Below are positions 1 through 7,663 of a DNA stretch of 64,000 nt, in pieces. The notes under the pieces were generated by a model, which saw only the letters and a list, made by a program, of their open reading frames with translations, was not told the origin of the DNA and made no database searches. Both the position numbers and the translations under genes were made by a program. The stretch comes from Halovivax limisalsi (GTDB lineage: Archaea; Halobacteriota; Halobacteria; Halobacteriales; Natrialbaceae): positions 3,472,001 to 3,536,000 of the forward strand of contig NZ_CP095757.1 in assembly GCF_023093535.1 (NCBI RefSeq), read 5' to 3'. Every line of letters begins with the position of its first letter. Position 1 is the first letter of the stretch.

Positions 1-231
1 CCTCCCGAATCACGAACGTAATGGAATTCGTTGCTGCGGACGGAGTCAGTGATACAAGTCGGTAAAGAAAACCGGCTGTTTACAGCAGTAACATCCGCTA
101 TTCTGCCATCTCAGGTTCACGAGATGAAACCCCAATACAGGGACAAAATCGCCGACCGATCCTCAACTACCGACAGAGTTCCGCGTCCTGTCCGGTCGTT
201 CACCCCCTGTCCACATGTTCCCGTTGCCGGG
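1..231. other. Left-edge stretch with no recognisable gene
   Basis: The first 231 bases contain only overlapping open frames with arginine- and serine-rich translations typical of non-coding frames in GC-rich DNA. I see no family motif, TATA box tied to a start codon, or RNA gene. It is probably the 3' flank of the possible zinc-finger frame to its right. Confidence 0.4.
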
Positions 232-585
232 TCACTCCAGCCTCCCAGGTGCGGCCACGCAATCCGCACAGATTCGCTTCTCCGACCCCGCGTACCGAGC
301 CGCCAACTGCCCCCGATGCTCCGCCCGGAGCCGCACCCGGTGTTCGTCCGTCGATCCGATTCCGCAGCGCTCGCAGACCACCGCCGACTCGGACTGCTCA
401 CTGGAATGCCTGACCACCGTCAGTTCACCGACGACGGTCTCGGTGGAGCCGAGGGCTCGCCGTCCAGTTCGAAAATCAAGCCTGAATTCGTCGACAGCTG
501 CTGACCGTACGACCGGCGTGCGAGACCGTGTTGTCTCGGTAGTGTGTTCGCAACCGTGGCAACCAAATCGCTCCGCGGCGTGCAA
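232..585 (-). CDS. Possible small zinc-finger protein, start uncertain
   Basis: This minus-strand frame encodes about 117 residues with three CxxC pairs (CHGC, CERC, CADC) separated by an acidic, well-mixed sequence, the style of haloarchaeal small zinc-finger proteins of unknown function. The start is unclear. A strong TATA element (about 683-692) points to an ATG at 662, but that ATG is in another frame; in the zinc-finger frame the first usable codon is a TTG near 585. Either translation starts at the TTG, or there is a frameshift and the gene is broken. I do not assign a function; coding status itself is an inference from the cysteine spacing. Confidence 0.35.
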   Translation of the reverse strand: MHAAERFGCHGCEHTTETTRSRTPVVRSAAVDEFRLDFRTGRRALGSTETVVGELTVVRHSSEQSESAVVCERCGIGSTDEHRVRLRAEHRGQLAARYAGSEKRICADCVAAPGRLE

Positions 586-732
586 GCCACGTCTCGGGTG
601 CCGGTTCCACCCGGGACAATTGCTGCGCCCGTCCCCGCGCGGTCGGTGGGGTTCGTGGCTTCCATTCCGGTGGCAAACGCCAAATATTATATAACTACCG
701 ATGCGTGTGAACGGATGGGCAGGCCAACCCAC

Positions 733-1033
733 TACGGACCCCCGCTATGCCCGTCGTCGGCGAACACGCCCTCCGAGGGACGGTCGTGATAGCGCCGGCC
801 GTTTCCGAGCGACCGCCGCGAGACGGTCGACCGGGCGGATGGTCGGCCGTCGAAGCGGGATCAACGGACTCGCCGGGTTCGACGCCATCGAGGCCAGGGA
901 ACGGACAGTTGACGGGCCGTCGAACGACGGATCGCCAGCCCGTCGCCGGGCCCGACGGAGGTCCCCGTTCGCAGGCACTCGCCAAGCTGGGGCTCGTCCC
1001 CACGACTAAGTACGAACGGTTCGATGGGTCTGT
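733..1033. other. Intergenic spacer, no gene seen
   Basis: About 300 bases between the possible zinc-finger gene and the VOC gene. All long frames here look like shadows. A weak TATA-like CTAAGTA near 1008-1014 lies 20-25 nt before the VOC start and may be its promoter. Confidence 0.4.
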
Positions 1034-1429
1034 ATGGAGACCAGAGCGATCGATTTCGTCCGGTACACCGTCAGCGACTTCGGGACTGCGCTGCCGTTCT
1101 ATCGCGACGCACTCGGACTGGAACTGGAACGACACGTCGAGGAGTACGGCTGGGCGGAGTTCGCCCTCCCGCCCACGACGCTCGCGCTGGACGAAACGGA
1201 CGACGCCGAACGGACCGAGCCGACCGACCGTGGCGGCGCCGTCGCCCTCGCCGTCGACGACGTCGAGCGAGCGGTCGAGGAACTCCGCGCGGACGGCACG
1301 ACGGTCCTGCAGGACCCCTTCGAGACCGACGTCTGCGACATCGCGACGGTCGCCGATCCCGACGGGAACCCGATCGTGCTCCACCGCCGTCACGACGGGA
1401 CGGCAGGCCGCACGGACCCGCTGCCGTAG
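1034..1429 (+). CDS. VOC-superfamily (glyoxalase/bleomycin-resistance fold) protein
   Basis: A 131-residue single-module VOC protein. The N-terminus reads as the first beta-alpha-beta unit (FVRYTVSDFGTALPFYRDALG), and the second half has the VALAVDDVERAVEELRADG unit and the family ending ATVADPDGNPIVLH. VOC enzymes bind a metal through paired beta-alpha modules and include glyoxalases, dioxygenases and drug-binding proteins. The usual N-terminal metal His is replaced by Arg (VRYTV), so metal binding is uncertain. It stands alone in front of the pyrophosphohydrolase gene 61 bp downstream. The substrate cannot be told from sequence. Confidence 0.85.
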   Translation: METRAIDFVRYTVSDFGTALPFYRDALGLELERHVEEYGWAEFALPPTTLALDETDDAERTEPTDRGGAVALAVDDVERAVEELRADGTTVLQDPFETDVCDIATVADPDGNPIVLHRRHDGTAGRTDPLP

Positions 1430-1490
1430 TCCCCACTGACGCGCGGCCGGCCACCACCGGGCTTATCCGTCGACCGCCGAACGCACGCCT

Positions 1491-1817
1491 ATGGCCGAGG
1501 AGTTCGACAAACTCGTCCGCGACGAGGTTCCGACGATCATCGAGGCGAACGGCGAGACGCCGGTCACGCACGTCGCCGACGACGAGGCGTACCGCCGACG
1601 CCTCGCCGAGAAGCTGCAGGAGGAGGTCGACGAGTACGTCGAGAGCCGGGCGATCGACGAACTGGCGGACGTGCTGGAGGTCGTCCACGCGATCCGGGCC
1701 GATCGAGGAGTTTCGGCCGACGAACTGGAGGAGATTCGCGAGGAGAAAGCCGTCGATCGCGGGCGATTCGCCGAGCGGATCGTCCTGGAACGCGTCGAAC
1801 CCGGCGACCCCGCGTGA
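1491..1817 (+). CDS. HisE/MazG-like nucleoside triphosphate pyrophosphohydrolase
   Basis: A 108-residue all-alpha NTP pyrophosphatase-like protein. It opens with KLVRDEVPTII, followed by the helix pair with conserved acidic residues EKLQEEVDEYVE and DELADVLEVVHAI, which supply the Mg2+-binding carboxylates in HisE/MazG proteins. Members hydrolyse nucleotide triphosphates to monophosphates and pyrophosphate, often for house-cleaning. It is not next to other his genes, so a general NTP pyrophosphohydrolase is likelier than histidine biosynthesis. GCTTATCC near 1457 gives a leaderless-type promoter about 30 nt before the ATG. Confidence 0.85.
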   Translation: MAEEFDKLVRDEVPTIIEANGETPVTHVADDEAYRRRLAEKLQEEVDEYVESRAIDELADVLEVVHAIRADRGVSADELEEIREEKAVDRGRFAERIVLERVEPGDPA

Positions 1818-1856
1818 CCGGGCCCGTCGAGGCCGCAGATTGCCGCTCGCCTCCGG

Positions 1857-2801
1857 TCAGCCGCGCCGTCGCTCGACGACCGACTCGACGCGCAGCGAGT
1901 CGTCGATCCGGAGCGTGAGCGAGTCGTCCTCGACTCGCAGCGTCACCTCGACGCGGAGCGGGTCCGTCTCGACGACGGTCAGCCCATCGTCCGCGAGCGC
2001 CCAGGCGTGGCGCCACTGAGGTCGGTCGCGGACGTCGATCCCGCGGTCCCAGAAGAACGAGACGACTGCGGGGTGATCGAGCACCGTCAGTCCCGGCGGC
2101 ATGCCGCCGCGGACCCAGCACTGCTCGCAGGAGATGACGGCCCGGACGTCGGCGTCACCGGTGGTGGGCGTGCTCGTCTCGCGGCCGAGTTCGACGTCGA
2201 TCCGTCCGGCACACTCCGGACAGATTCCGCTCCCGGCGAGCGAGCGCCACGAGCGGGCCCAGCGGTCGAAATCACGTTTCAGTTCCGCGACCGTCCGCGC
2301 TGCGACCGCTACGGGCGGAAACTGGATGTGGACGACCTCCTCGTCGCAGGCCGCGCAGGTGATCCGGACGCGCTGGCCGGGATAGTGGATCACCAGCGAC
2401 GCCGCGCCGCAGGCGTAACAGGTTCCCTCGACAGGTTCCGGCGCCCGCGTCACCGACTCGTCGAGCGCGCCCGACGCGATCGCCGAGACGACGGTCCGGC
2501 CGGCGTACGTCAGCGCGTAGCCGTCGGCCGATTCCGCGACGAACCGGTCGACGAGTTCCTGGAGGTGATAGTTGAACTGGCCGCTGTCGCGCATCCCGAT
2601 CCTGTCCTTGAGCGTCGAGTAGGCGATGGGCGTCTCGCCCCGCTGGTACGCCTCCATCAGAGCGCGCAGGATCGCGACGCGGTGTTCGTTGCCGACGGCG
2701 CCGAACGCCGCGGCCGTCTCGTCGTCGCGAGCGCTCGAAGCGCTCCGTTCGCCCTCGTCGGCCCGTCGAGTCCCGCGCGAGTTGGAATCGTCGTGTGTCA
2801 T
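1857..2801 (-). CDS. ArsR-like winged-helix regulator with zinc-ribbon C-terminus
   Basis: A 314-residue protein. Residues about 30-115 form an ArsR-type winged helix (AVGNEHRVAILRAL, then SGQFNYHLQELVDRF as recognition region). The remainder has three paired-cysteine sites (CYAC, CAAC, CPEC plus a later CEQC), giving two likely zinc ribbons, and a beta-rich tail. This domain order is common in haloarchaeal transcription regulators of unknown ligand. Its start overlaps the stop of the upstream MFS transporter by four bases (ATGA), so the two are cotranscribed and coupled; it may regulate that transporter, an inference from context. Confidence 0.85.
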   Translation of the reverse strand: MTHDDSNSRGTRRADEGERSASSARDDETAAAFGAVGNEHRVAILRALMEAYQRGETPIAYSTLKDRIGMRDSGQFNYHLQELVDRFVAESADGYALTYAGRTVVSAIASGALDESVTRAPEPVEGTCYACGAASLVIHYPGQRVRITCAACDEEVVHIQFPPVAVAARTVAELKRDFDRWARSWRSLAGSGICPECAGRIDVELGRETSTPTTGDADVRAVISCEQCWVRGGMPPGLTVLDHPAVVSFFWDRGIDVRDRPQWRHAWALADDGLTVVETDPLRVEVTLRVEDDSLTLRIDDSLRVESVVERRRG

Positions 2802-4048
2802 CGGTCTGGCTGTGCATCGGCCGAGCGTCCACTACTCGAGGAAGACTGGACGGCGAAGCGGGAAAAAGTCCACCGGCCGAGCGCGGCCACGCCGACGAGC
2901 AGGCCGAGCCCGGCGAGGGCGAGCACCTCGCTCGTCGCGAGGCCCGCGTCGGCCGCCCAGCCGGCCGCGAGCAGGAACGGGATGTCCGCGAGCTTCCGGA
3001 CCATCCGCATCGCGGAGAGGACGGTCGCCCGGCCGGTCCCGCCCAGCTGGTCGTTGACGTACTGCCCGGCCAGCGTCCCCGTGACGTCGGCGACGCCGCG
3101 GGCGAGGAGGATCGCCGGGAGGACGAGCGCCGGAACGAACGACAGCCCCAGCAGTCCGAGCCCGACGGCGACGGGAACGACCGAGAACCACCGGCGGAGG
3201 CCGATCCGCTCGGCGATGACGCCCGTGTGGTACGAGAGCCCGGCGGAGACGAGACTGATCCCCGCGTAGAGCCCGCCGAGCAGCAGTTCGACGGAGCTGT
3301 CGTAGCCGACGGTCGCCGCGTGCGCCTCGACGACGGGCTGGGCGAACATGAAGACGACGGCGAGGACGCCGGCGATACAGACGAAGTAGTAGGGCACGAA
3401 GTAGCGGAGGCGGGGAAGCGTGAGGGCGTCGCGGACGAGACCGACCGATTCCCTCGGCGATGGACCGTCACGGACGTAGTGGCGGTCGGTGCGACCCAGC
3501 ACGAGCAGGGCGGGGATGCCGAGCGCGGACAGGATTCCCGCCGCGAGAAACGGGGCCGCGAGATCGAGCGTTCCCAGGTACCCGCCCAGGAGCGCACCGC
3601 CGACGCCGACGGTGCGCGTGAGCGCCTTGGCTCGACCGCTTCGATCGGCGAACCGATCCGACTGTCCCGCTGCAGCGAGTCGGTCGTAGAACCAGGCCGA
3701 ATCGTTCCCGGAGCGGAGGTTCCAGCCGATCGACCAGACGGGATACACCGCCGCCAGGACGAAGAAGGACTCCGCGAACGCGATCACACCCATCGAGACG
3801 GTGATTAGCGCGGTCCCGACGACGAGCGCTCGCAGCCGACCGACGCGGTCGCCCACGAAACCGGTCGGGACCTCGGTGAGGACGGTCGTGAGCGACCCCG
3901 CCGCCTCGAGGAGCGCGATCTGGCCCCAGGAGAGCCCGATCGACCGAAAGTACAGGAACATGATCGGGTGGTACAGCGACCGCGCGGTCGTCGCCTTGTA
4001 CCCGTAGTAGACGAGGAGATCGCGGCCCAACCCGTTCATGTCGCCCAT
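2798..4048 (-). CDS. MFS transporter
   Basis: A 416-residue integral membrane protein with about twelve hydrophobic helices. The loop between helices 2 and 3 reads PTGFVGDRVGRLRAL, the MFS signature motif A (G-x-x-x-D-R-x-G-R). The N-terminal half contains LYFRSIGLSWGQIALLEAAGSLTTVLTEVP, typical of drug/small-molecule permeases. It should act in the cytoplasmic membrane, probably as an exporter, but no substrate residue is diagnostic. An AT-rich patch at 4110-4136 is the likely promoter. The gene ends inside the start codon of the ArsR-like regulator, forming a two-gene operon. Confidence 0.88.
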   Translation of the reverse strand: MGDMNGLGRDLLVYYGYKATTARSLYHPIMFLYFRSIGLSWGQIALLEAAGSLTTVLTEVPTGFVGDRVGRLRALVVGTALITVSMGVIAFAESFFVLAAVYPVWSIGWNLRSGNDSAWFYDRLAAAGQSDRFADRSGRAKALTRTVGVGGALLGGYLGTLDLAAPFLAAGILSALGIPALLVLGRTDRHYVRDGPSPRESVGLVRDALTLPRLRYFVPYYFVCIAGVLAVVFMFAQPVVEAHAATVGYDSSVELLLGGLYAGISLVSAGLSYHTGVIAERIGLRRWFSVVPVAVGLGLLGLSFVPALVLPAILLARGVADVTGTLAGQYVNDQLGGTGRATVLSAMRMVRKLADIPFLLAAGWAADAGLATSEVLALAGLGLLVGVAALGRWTFSRFAVQSSSSSGRSADAQPDR

Positions 4049-4109
4049 CGCCTCGCGTTTCCGCGTCTCCGTGGAGAGAGCATTCTACGCCACGAAACGC
4101 ACCGAGGAA

Positions 4110-4136
4110 GTGTAATATATTTGCGAAGATAATTTC
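4110..4136 (-). promoter_or_regulatory. AT-rich promoter patch for the MFS-regulator operon
   Basis: The segment contains TAATATATTTG, strikingly AT-rich in this GC-rich DNA and about 65-80 nt before the MFS start codon on the minus strand. It could also serve the plus-strand aminopeptidase, but that start is over 200 nt away. Confidence 0.45.
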
Positions 4137-4350
4137 ACCGTCCCGGTGTCGGCGGTCGCATTTCGGCGAGGCGGTCTCGCACCGGGACGAACCGATTCGA
4201 TTGCGATGGGGCGGTGGAGTGCCGGCGAGACGGCCAGAGCGGCTCGGGTCGTCCCGCACCGGATCGACCGGGTTCGCGTATCACGTCACGGATTCCTGTG
4301 AAAGAAGCTTCGCAGAGACCTTACAGTGTCCGGGTACGGGGTTGGATTCG

Positions 4351-5430
4351 ATGGATGCCAGAATACGACGACACGCAGAACTCCTCGTCGATCACTGTAC
4401 GGATGTGGGGGCTGACGATGACGTTATCATCGCGGCTCCGACGCAGGCGACTGATCTGGTGGTCGCGTTGTACGAGCGACTGGGCGAGCGCGGTGCCCGC
4501 CCGCGAACCTGGTGGCAGAACCAGCGCGCGAGTCGAGCGTACCACCGCACCATGGACGTCGAGGACTACAGACCGACCCGCGCCGATCGCTCGGCGATGG
4601 CGGCGGCCGACGTCGCGATCCTGATCGACGGCCGCACGAACGCGTCGGAGCTAAGCGACGTCGATCCGGCCAAACGAGCGGCGGTGAGTCGCGCCCGGAA
4701 ACCGATCCTTCGCGAGCGCCTCGACGGGACGCGGTGGGTGATCACGAAACACCCGACGCCGGCGGACGCACAGCGCGCGGGGATGAGCACCGCGGCGTGG
4801 GCCGACCTGATCTACGACGCAATCGACGTCGACTGGGACGCCATTCGCGAGCACCAATCTACCCTCGCAGCCGTGCTCGACGACGCGTCCACGCTCCGGC
4901 TCGTGGTCGGGGAGCGGACGGACCTTCAGCTATCGATCGACGGTATGGCGGCGCTGAACGACGACGGGCGCGAAAACATGCCGGGCGGCGAAGTCGCCAC
5001 CGTGCCGGTCGTCGACAGCGCAACCGGTACGGTCGCGATCGACTTCCCCGTGCGGGAGAGTGGACGGGAGATCCGTGACGCACGCCTCACGTTCGATGAC
5101 GGAACTGTGGTCGAGGCAGATGCGAGCCGGAACGCGGCCTTGCTCCGGCACGTTCTCGACACGGACGACGGTGCTCGACGGCTCGGCGAGATCGGGATCG
5201 GGACGAACCCCGGAATCGACCGGATAACGCACACCGTCCTCCTCGACGAAAAGATGGCCGGGACCGTCCACGTCGCACTCGGTGAAGCGATGAGCGAGTG
5301 CGTCCCCGACGACCGAACGTACAACGAGAGCGCACGCCACGTGGACATGCTCGTTGACGTGAGCGAGGACGCCCGGCTCGAAGCGGACGGCGACGTCATT
5401 CAGCGAAACGGCGAGTTCGTGATCGATTGA
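4351..5430 (+). CDS. M29-family (thermophilic) metallo-aminopeptidase
   Basis: A 359-residue peptidase that removes N-terminal residues from peptides using two metal ions. I took the ATG at 4351 because the upstream extension has no family similarity. The metal-ligand pattern known from AmpT/AmpS enzymes is complete: Glu214 in PGGEVATVP, Glu280 in GEIGIGTNP, His307 in GTVHVALG, and His330/Asp332 in RHVDMLVD. Length is somewhat under the usual ~400 because the N-terminal domain is short. It is cytoplasmic and monocistronic. Its role is presumably peptide recycling. Confidence 0.92.
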   Translation: MDARIRRHAELLVDHCTDVGADDDVIIAAPTQATDLVVALYERLGERGARPRTWWQNQRASRAYHRTMDVEDYRPTRADRSAMAAADVAILIDGRTNASELSDVDPAKRAAVSRARKPILRERLDGTRWVITKHPTPADAQRAGMSTAAWADLIYDAIDVDWDAIREHQSTLAAVLDDASTLRLVVGERTDLQLSIDGMAALNDDGRENMPGGEVATVPVVDSATGTVAIDFPVRESGREIRDARLTFDDGTVVEADASRNAALLRHVLDTDDGARRLGEIGIGTNPGIDRITHTVLLDEKMAGTVHVALGEAMSECVPDDRTYNESARHVDMLVDVSEDARLEADGDVIQRNGEFVID

Positions 5431-5615
5431 TTGAACGATGATCCACCGACACCGAACCACGCGACGATGCAACACGTCCGACGGACGGATTCGACCGTCC
5501 CGTCGCTCGACCGAAGAACCGGGATCAGGGCGCGAGAGCGCGTCGAAGCGGGCCCCACGCCAGGTCCATCCAGATTCGAGGGTGTCGCCGCCATCCGCGG
5601 GGGTGACGCGCTAAC

Positions 5616-6185
5616 ATGCCCGGTTCACGCGTCGAACGCGGCGAGACCGTCTCCCTCCGGACGGTCGAACCGGAAGACGCCCCGTTTCTCCAGCGGGCCT
5701 ACGCGGAACCGGGACTTCGGGAACCCCTCGGGCGTCCGATCCGGTCTCGCTCTCGGGTGGCGGCGGAGATCGAATCACTCGCGGAAGACGACGATCGCGT
5801 CCACCTCCTCGTCTGCCTCGAAGACGACGACCCGACGCCCGGACCGGTCGACCCGGGACTGGTGACGCCGATCGGCGTCGTCCTCGCCCGCCGCGTTCGC
5901 GTCCGTCCGAATCTCGCCGTCTGGCTCGCCCCGGCCCACCAGGGATCGGGATACGCCCGGGAAGCTCTGACGCTCGCGATCGAGACCATCTTTCGAACCC
6001 ACGACGTCCCGTCGATCGGCGCCGGGGTGTACGAGTGGAACGAGGCCTCACGAGCGCTCCTGGAGGCCGTGGGCTTCACCCTGGAAGGCCGCCAGCGGCG
6101 GGTGAAATTCCACGACGGCGCGTACCACGACAATCTCAAGTACGGACTACTTCGAACGGAGTGGGAGCGCCTGCAGGACGGCTAA
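5616..6185 (+). CDS. GNAT N-acetyltransferase (RimJ/RimL-like)
   Basis: A 189-residue acetyltransferase of the GNAT fold. The acetyl-CoA loop appears as APAHQGSGYAREALTLAIE (R/Q-x-x-G-x-G/A pattern), preceded by the beta-4 strand LAVWLAP and followed by NEASRALLEAVGFTLEGRQRR, the hallmark of RimJ/RimL-type transferases. Such enzymes acetylate protein N-termini, ribosomal proteins or small amines. An acidic insertion (EDDDPTPGPVDPG) lies between strands 3 and 4. It stands alone between the aminopeptidase and a convergent methyltransferase, so context gives no substrate. Confidence 0.88.
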   Translation: MPGSRVERGETVSLRTVEPEDAPFLQRAYAEPGLREPLGRPIRSRSRVAAEIESLAEDDDRVHLLVCLEDDDPTPGPVDPGLVTPIGVVLARRVRVRPNLAVWLAPAHQGSGYAREALTLAIETIFRTHDVPSIGAGVYEWNEASRALLEAVGFTLEGRQRRVKFHDGAYHDNLKYGLLRTEWERLQDG

Positions 6186-6268
6186 GCGGTCGTCTCCGCC
6201 ACGAACGCAGCCCGGATCCGATCACCGGCGAGAAGAAATTCGGTGGCGGACGACAGACGGATCCTCGG

Positions 6269-7081
6269 TCAGCGCTCCGAATCCACTGGCGCCGCGGCTG
6301 GCTTCGCGACGACGTACAGGTACTGCGTGAGGCTGAAGAAAAACTCGTCGCGATCGGCCCGCTTCCGAAGGTCCTCGACCCAGGCGTCCGCCACCCGCGC
6401 GTCGATTTGGCCCTGATCGACCACGTAGTCCCGGACGGCGTGCACGAGGTGAAACGCGTACGAGTCCGCCGGGAACTCGGTCGCGATGATCGTGTTGGGT
6501 TCGACCCGCTCGACCCGCAGCCCGGCCTCGCGCAGGGCGGGTCCGAGCGCCGAACCTAATCGGGGGTGTGGACAGTGACCGTCGTACGCCGAGAGAATCC
6601 GATCCGCCCGCTCGGAATCGTCGGTCCGCCAGACCAGCGACGCGAAGTCCGTGTCGTAGACGGCCGCGCGGCCGCCGGGTCGAAGCACCCGTTCTAACTC
6701 GGCCAGGGCTGCGTCGAGGGGCTCGACGTACTCGTAGACCTGTACGGCGACGGCCGCGTCTATCGATCCGGTCGAAATCGGCAGATCCGTCGCTTCACCG
6801 CACGCGAGCGACGCGTTCGGTGCGTCGGCGCATCGACGAACCGCCAGGTCCAGCATCGCTTCGCTCCGGTCGACGCCGTGAACGTGGCCCTCGCGGCCCA
6901 CCAGCGGTGCGATTTCGGCCGGCTCGAATCCCGGCCCGCAGCCGATGGAGAGGACGGTCTCGCCGGGGCGGGGTGCGAGTCGATCCCTGACGAGCGACCG
7001 GCGCTCCGCCGCCGCTGGCGACTCGTACGCGGCCGACTCGCGTTCGGCCGCGTCACGGTCGTAGGTGGCGGGGTCACTCAT
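6269..7081 (-). CDS. SAM-dependent methyltransferase
   Basis: A 270-residue class I methyltransferase. Motif I is VLSIGCGPGFE, the acidic end of strand 2 is HGVDRSEAMLD, and the post-I region LPISTGSIDAAVAVQVYEYVEPLDAALAELERVLRPGGRAAVYD matches the Methyltransf_11/UbiE-like family. The ATG at 7081 is chosen because family similarity begins just after it; a longer frame extends upstream but is arginine-rich and non-conserved. The C-terminal third (YAFHLVHAVRDYVVDQGQI) probably binds the acceptor, which is unknown. It is convergent with the GNAT gene. Confidence 0.88.
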   Translation of the reverse strand: MSDPATYDRDAAERESAAYESPAAAERRSLVRDRLAPRPGETVLSIGCGPGFEPAEIAPLVGREGHVHGVDRSEAMLDLAVRRCADAPNASLACGEATDLPISTGSIDAAVAVQVYEYVEPLDAALAELERVLRPGGRAAVYDTDFASLVWRTDDSERADRILSAYDGHCPHPRLGSALGPALREAGLRVERVEPNTIIATEFPADSYAFHLVHAVRDYVVDQGQIDARVADAWVEDLRKRADRDEFFFSLTQYLYVVAKPAAAPVDSER

Positions 7082-7663
7082 ACGCCGCTCACCGAGGGCC
7101 GAATATGAGACAGTTCGTCGCGCGATAGCTCCGCGACCGCCATACGGACGATCGACGACGGCCCGGCTTTCGGCGTCGGCGACGAGCAACGGCGGCTCAC
7201 CAGCCCATCCTGGCACCTGCTGTCCGCGAAGGGCCCGTCGTCCCACCAGCGCATCTCCATGAGTCCCGGAAAGATTCGGCCGGATCACGGTAAACGCTTT
7301 GTGAACGTCTTTTCACGCAGGTGCTTGCCTCGGCCCGATTGGCGGCGCGTGGCAGAAATCCTGCCGACGGAATCCGCGACGCTTAGCCCGGCGGAGAGCG
7401 CCGTCGCCACCGCGGTACCGTGGTGGGTGACGCTCTCCTCGACGGCGAGTCGGGTCACAAGACGGGCTTGGTCCGGTCGATCGCGCCCGTCGCCCCCAGT
7501 TCGATTCCGGCGGCGGGTCGCGGGCCGAATCGGCGCCGTCGGTGCGATCGGCTCTCGGTGCACCAGTCCGGCTCGATGCGGCACTTGTCAACTCACACCC
7601 CCGTACGTGTCGATATTCGAACTCGACCGGTGATTTAACCGTGTGACGCTGGTGAGAAGACGT
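7082..7663. other. 582-bp divergent intergenic region
   Basis: The spacer separates the divergent methyltransferase and multi-PAS kinase genes. It contains no frame with a believable protein family. The only clear signal is a TATA-like ATTTAA (7633-7638) 26-31 nt before the kinase ATG at 7664. An A/T-richer stretch (7291-7315) might serve the other strand. I see no RNA gene. Confidence 0.5.
7632..7638 (+). promoter_or_regulatory. TATA-like box for the six-PAS kinase
   Basis: GATTTAA lies 26-32 nt upstream of the ATG at 7664, the spacing expected for an archaeal leaderless transcript. It supports the ATG over the upstream in-frame GTG at 7643. Confidence 0.5.
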
